Positions 61,881-64,000 of a stretch of 64,000 bases of DNA are shown here, one piece after another; position 1 is the stretch's first letter, and each line of letters opens with the position of its first letter. Source of the stretch: Fictibacillus arsenicus (GTDB lineage: Bacteria > Bacillota > Bacilli > Bacillales > Fictibacillaceae); NCBI RefSeq assembly GCF_001642935.1, contig NZ_CP016761.1, forward strand, positions 3,162,001-3,226,000, read 5' to 3'. The notes beneath the pieces were generated by a model. That model saw only the letters and a program-made list of their open reading frames with translations. It was not told the DNA's origin and did not search any database. The position numbers and the translations under genes are program-made.

Positions 61881-62993
61881 ATGTCTAAACATGTATTCTC
61901 TTCTTACACACTTGGTCCTCTTTCATTAAAAAACAGATATTTGGTCGCTCCAATGACACGAATCAGCGCGGAGGAAAATGGCGCTGCAAACGATACGATG
62001 ACTCGCTATTATGAACGTTTCGCTAAAGGCGGTTTTGCGGCTATTATCTCTGAGGGAATTTACATTGATAGATTATACAGTCAGGGATACAGAAACCAGC
62101 CAGGGCTTGCTTCAGAGGAGCACGTTGAGGCGTGGAAAGACGTTGTAAGTGCCGTGAAAAACAACGGAGCAAAAATGATTGCCCAGTTGATGCATGCCGG
62201 TGGTCAAAGTCAAGCAAATGCCTATACCGAAATAACGGTCGGCCCTTCCAGCACTGCACCTAAAGGAGAACAACTAGGCTTTTACCATGGTTCCGGACCT
62301 TTTAAAACACCAAAAGTGATGGACGCGAAGGATATCGAGCAAGTCATCCATGCATTTGCAGCAGCAGCAGTTAATGCTAAGAAAGCTGGTTTCGATGGTG
62401 TTGAGATTCACGGAGCAAACGGATATTTACTCGATGAATTTTTGACGGATTACTTGAATAACCGCAATGACGATTATGGTCCTTCAATTGAAAAAGGATT
62501 GAATCTATTTGTGAGAGTAATTGAGGCGGTAAGAAAAACAACAGGGCCAGACTTCACAGTTGGAGTCCGTATCTCGCAAGGGAAGGTATCCGATCAGACA
62601 TACAAATGGGGAAATGGGGAAAATGATGCCGCTTTGATTTTTTCAACACTTGGCAAAACAGACATTGATTATATTCACGTAACGGATAAAGACGGATCTG
62701 CACCAGGCTTTGGGGAAGGAACAAAATCATTAGCTGAAGCAGCAAAAGCTTTTGGAAATGGAAAGACTGTTATAGCAAACGGAATGCTGCATGACGTTGA
62801 AAAAGCCGAAACTATTATAAAAAATGGGCAAGCAGATCTAATTAGCATTGGAACAGGAGCTCTCGCCAATCCTGACCTTCCTCTTTTATTGGAAAAAGGT
62901 GAACGATTAAAACCGTTTCAACCTCAAGAAATTTTAATGCCGATCGCTTATATTAAAGAAGCAGAACTTGAATATGAACTTGTGAACAAATAA
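61881..62993 (+). CDS. NADH:flavin oxidoreductase (Old Yellow Enzyme family)
   Basis: 370 residues, FMN TIM barrel. NRYLVAPMTR at the start, QLMHAGGQ, EIHGANGYLLDEFLTDYLNNR (in parts HGANGYLLDEFLT) with the substrate-binding His and Asn region, and an FMN-phosphate region near GTGALANPDLP. Reduces activated alkenes; physiological substrate unknown. AGGAGG upstream. Confidence 0.9.
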   Translation: MSKHVFSSYTLGPLSLKNRYLVAPMTRISAEENGAANDTMTRYYERFAKGGFAAIISEGIYIDRLYSQGYRNQPGLASEEHVEAWKDVVSAVKNNGAKMIAQLMHAGGQSQANAYTEITVGPSSTAPKGEQLGFYHGSGPFKTPKVMDAKDIEQVIHAFAAAAVNAKKAGFDGVEIHGANGYLLDEFLTDYLNNRNDDYGPSIEKGLNLFVRVIEAVRKTTGPDFTVGVRISQGKVSDQTYKWGNGENDAALIFSTLGKTDIDYIHVTDKDGSAPGFGEGTKSLAEAAKAFGNGKTVIANGMLHDVEKAETIIKNGQADLISIGTGALANPDLPLLLEKGERLKPFQPQEILMPIAYIKEAELEYELVNK

Positions 62994-63002
62994 ACACAAA
63001 TC

Positions 63003-63047
63003 AAAGCCCCGAAGCTGCAAATTGCAAATCGGGGCTTCTTTCTTTCT
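63003..63047 (+). terminator. Terminator of the flavin oxidoreductase gene
   Basis: AAGCCCCGA ... TCGGGGCTT then CTTTCTTT. Confidence 0.85.
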
Positions 63048-63163
63048 AAAATGACTCAGCACACAAATGCACGAAGTTTAGCAAGGATTACATGAACAGA
63101 AAGCATATGTCATGTGTTACTCTGTTTCCTTTACGGTTAGTTCAATTGAGCTTGTAATATACG

Positions 63164-64000
63164 CTATACTGCCGGTGATGATGGAGCTTGTGTATTGTCT
63201 TTTTTCAATAGCCAATATTGGCTTCCTAGCATAAGAGCAAACGCAGCAAGACCGATCACACTGTAGATACCTTCGGGATAGATAAGCAAGAATCCAATCA
63301 CAACTGCTGGTATTCTCTCTAGCCAATTAAGAGGACGCATCCAATATCCGATCATCCCTGCCCCAATAGCAATCATTCCAACAAATGCCGTCGAAATGAC
63401 CCATACAGCTTCTGTCCAAGTCGTATCAATCAGCATAAGCTGAGGTGAGATAACGAAGATGTACGGAATAATGAACGCAGCAATAGCAAGTTTCGACGAT
63501 ATGATTCCCGTTCGTATCGGTTCACCACCTGATACACCAGCTGCTGCAAAAGCTGCCAGTGCTACTGGAGGTGTAATATCAGCGATTATCCCAAAATAGA
63601 ACACGAACATATGCGCCGAAAGATCCGGAACACCAAATAATAGAATGGCTGGTGCTGCAATGGTAGATGTGATTACATAGTTTGCTGTTGTTGGCGATCC
63701 CATTCCTAGTACAAGGGACGCGATCATCGTTAAAATCAATGTTGGAATTAAATAACCGCCTGAAAGTTCAAGCAAGCCATTCGCCATTTTGAGACCGACA
63801 CCAGTCACTGTTACAACACCGACGATCATACCCGCAGCTGCTGTAGCTGCAGCAACGCCAAGAGCCGTTCTGGCACCATCGGCTAATGCTTCAACAAAGA
63901 GCTTCGGTCCCATACGAGTTTGCTTATTGAACATACCAACGGCAATCGCACTAACGATCGACCATAGAGCCGCTTTCGTTACACTCATCCCGCTCATTAA
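63164..64000 (-). CDS. TRAP transporter fused permease, C-terminal part (runs off window)
   Basis: At least 278 residues, all hydrophobic helices; the N-terminal part is beyond the window edge. Signature segments of the large DctM-type TRAP permease: MGSPTTANYVITSTIAAPA, FYFGIIADITPPVALAAFAAAG in parts. Likely takes up a carboxylate or amino-acid-like solute with a periplasmic TAXI/DctP partner, not seen here. ATG codons at 63997 and beyond are internal. Confidence 0.88.
   Translation of the reverse strand, partial: LMSGMSVTKAALWSIVSAIAVGMFNKQTRMGPKLFVEALADGARTALGVAAATAAAGMIVGVVTVTGVGLKMANGLLELSGGYLIPTLILTMIASLVLGMGSPTTANYVITSTIAAPAILLFGVPDLSAHMFVFYFGIIADITPPVALAAFAAAGVSGGEPIRTGIISSKLAIAAFIIPYIFVISPQLMLIDTTWTEAVWVISTAFVGMIAIGAGMIGYWMRPLNWLERIPAVVIGFLLIYPEGIYSVIGLAAFALMLGSQYWLLKKDNTQAPSSPAV

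Overview
The window is a low-GC Firmicute chromosome segment, most likely from a Bacillaceae genus close to Bacillus (Fictibacillus-like; genus is inference). Genes are tightly packed, mostly on the minus strand, with Gram-positive Shine-Dalgarno sites. The order largely follows the B. subtilis cggR-gapA-pgk-tpiA-pgm-eno, sigL, clpP, crh-whiA-yvcK-rapZ, trxB, his, ppaX-lgt-hprK and uvrAB-csbA neighbourhood. No rRNA, tRNA, CRISPR array, transposase or prophage is visible.

Layout: (1) 1-2.4 kb, a B12 ABC uptake operon behind a cobalamin riboswitch and terminator. (2) 2.5-10.2 kb, the CggR-controlled glycolytic operon, with dispersed repeats in two of its gaps. (3) 10.3-14.1 kb, a glutaredoxin-like gene, sigL, a cold-shock gene with a structured leader, and clpP under CtsR. 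(4) 14.1-16.1 kb, a TRAP-type trp leader driving a lone trpE whose 3' end runs into a dispersed repeat and the tail of a dead dehydrogenase gene. (5) 16.1-23.4 kb, crh-whiA-yvcK-rapZ-yvcI, trxB and a TPR protein. (6) 23.6-30.5 kb, an eight-gene histidine operon hisZGDBHAF(IE). (7) 30.5-37.8 kb, a Ca2+/H+ antiporter, a membrane thioredoxin, small accessory genes and putP. (8) 37.8-43.2 kb, yvoF-ppaX-yvoD-lgt-hprK, an acetyltransferase and an S4-domain gene behind a strongly structured leader with an intrinsic terminator. (9) 43.2-49.7 kb, a secreted M6 protease, the yvlABCD envelope-stress-like cluster, small genes and a nonsense-mutated SRPBCC gene. (10) 49.7-64 kb, uvrAB with a LexA-like box, a TauE exporter, csbA, a Hanks-type kinase next to a Lys/Tyr/Ser-rich peptide, a DUF2254 protein, an alkyltransferase-like protein, an ABC-F ATPase, an Old Yellow Enzyme and part of a TRAP transporter.

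Carbon control recurs: CggR/glycolysis, Crh with its kinase HprK and the phosphatase PpaX, YvcK, RapZ, and a cre-like site at putP. The least explained content is intergenic: a 129-195 bp Bacillaceae-type repeat (four copies plus a collapsed 22-bp form), a palindromic GGGGTC-GACCCC family (six copies), 20-21-bp AATCC tandem arrays at three loci, and the rod-like RNA upstream of the S4-domain gene.
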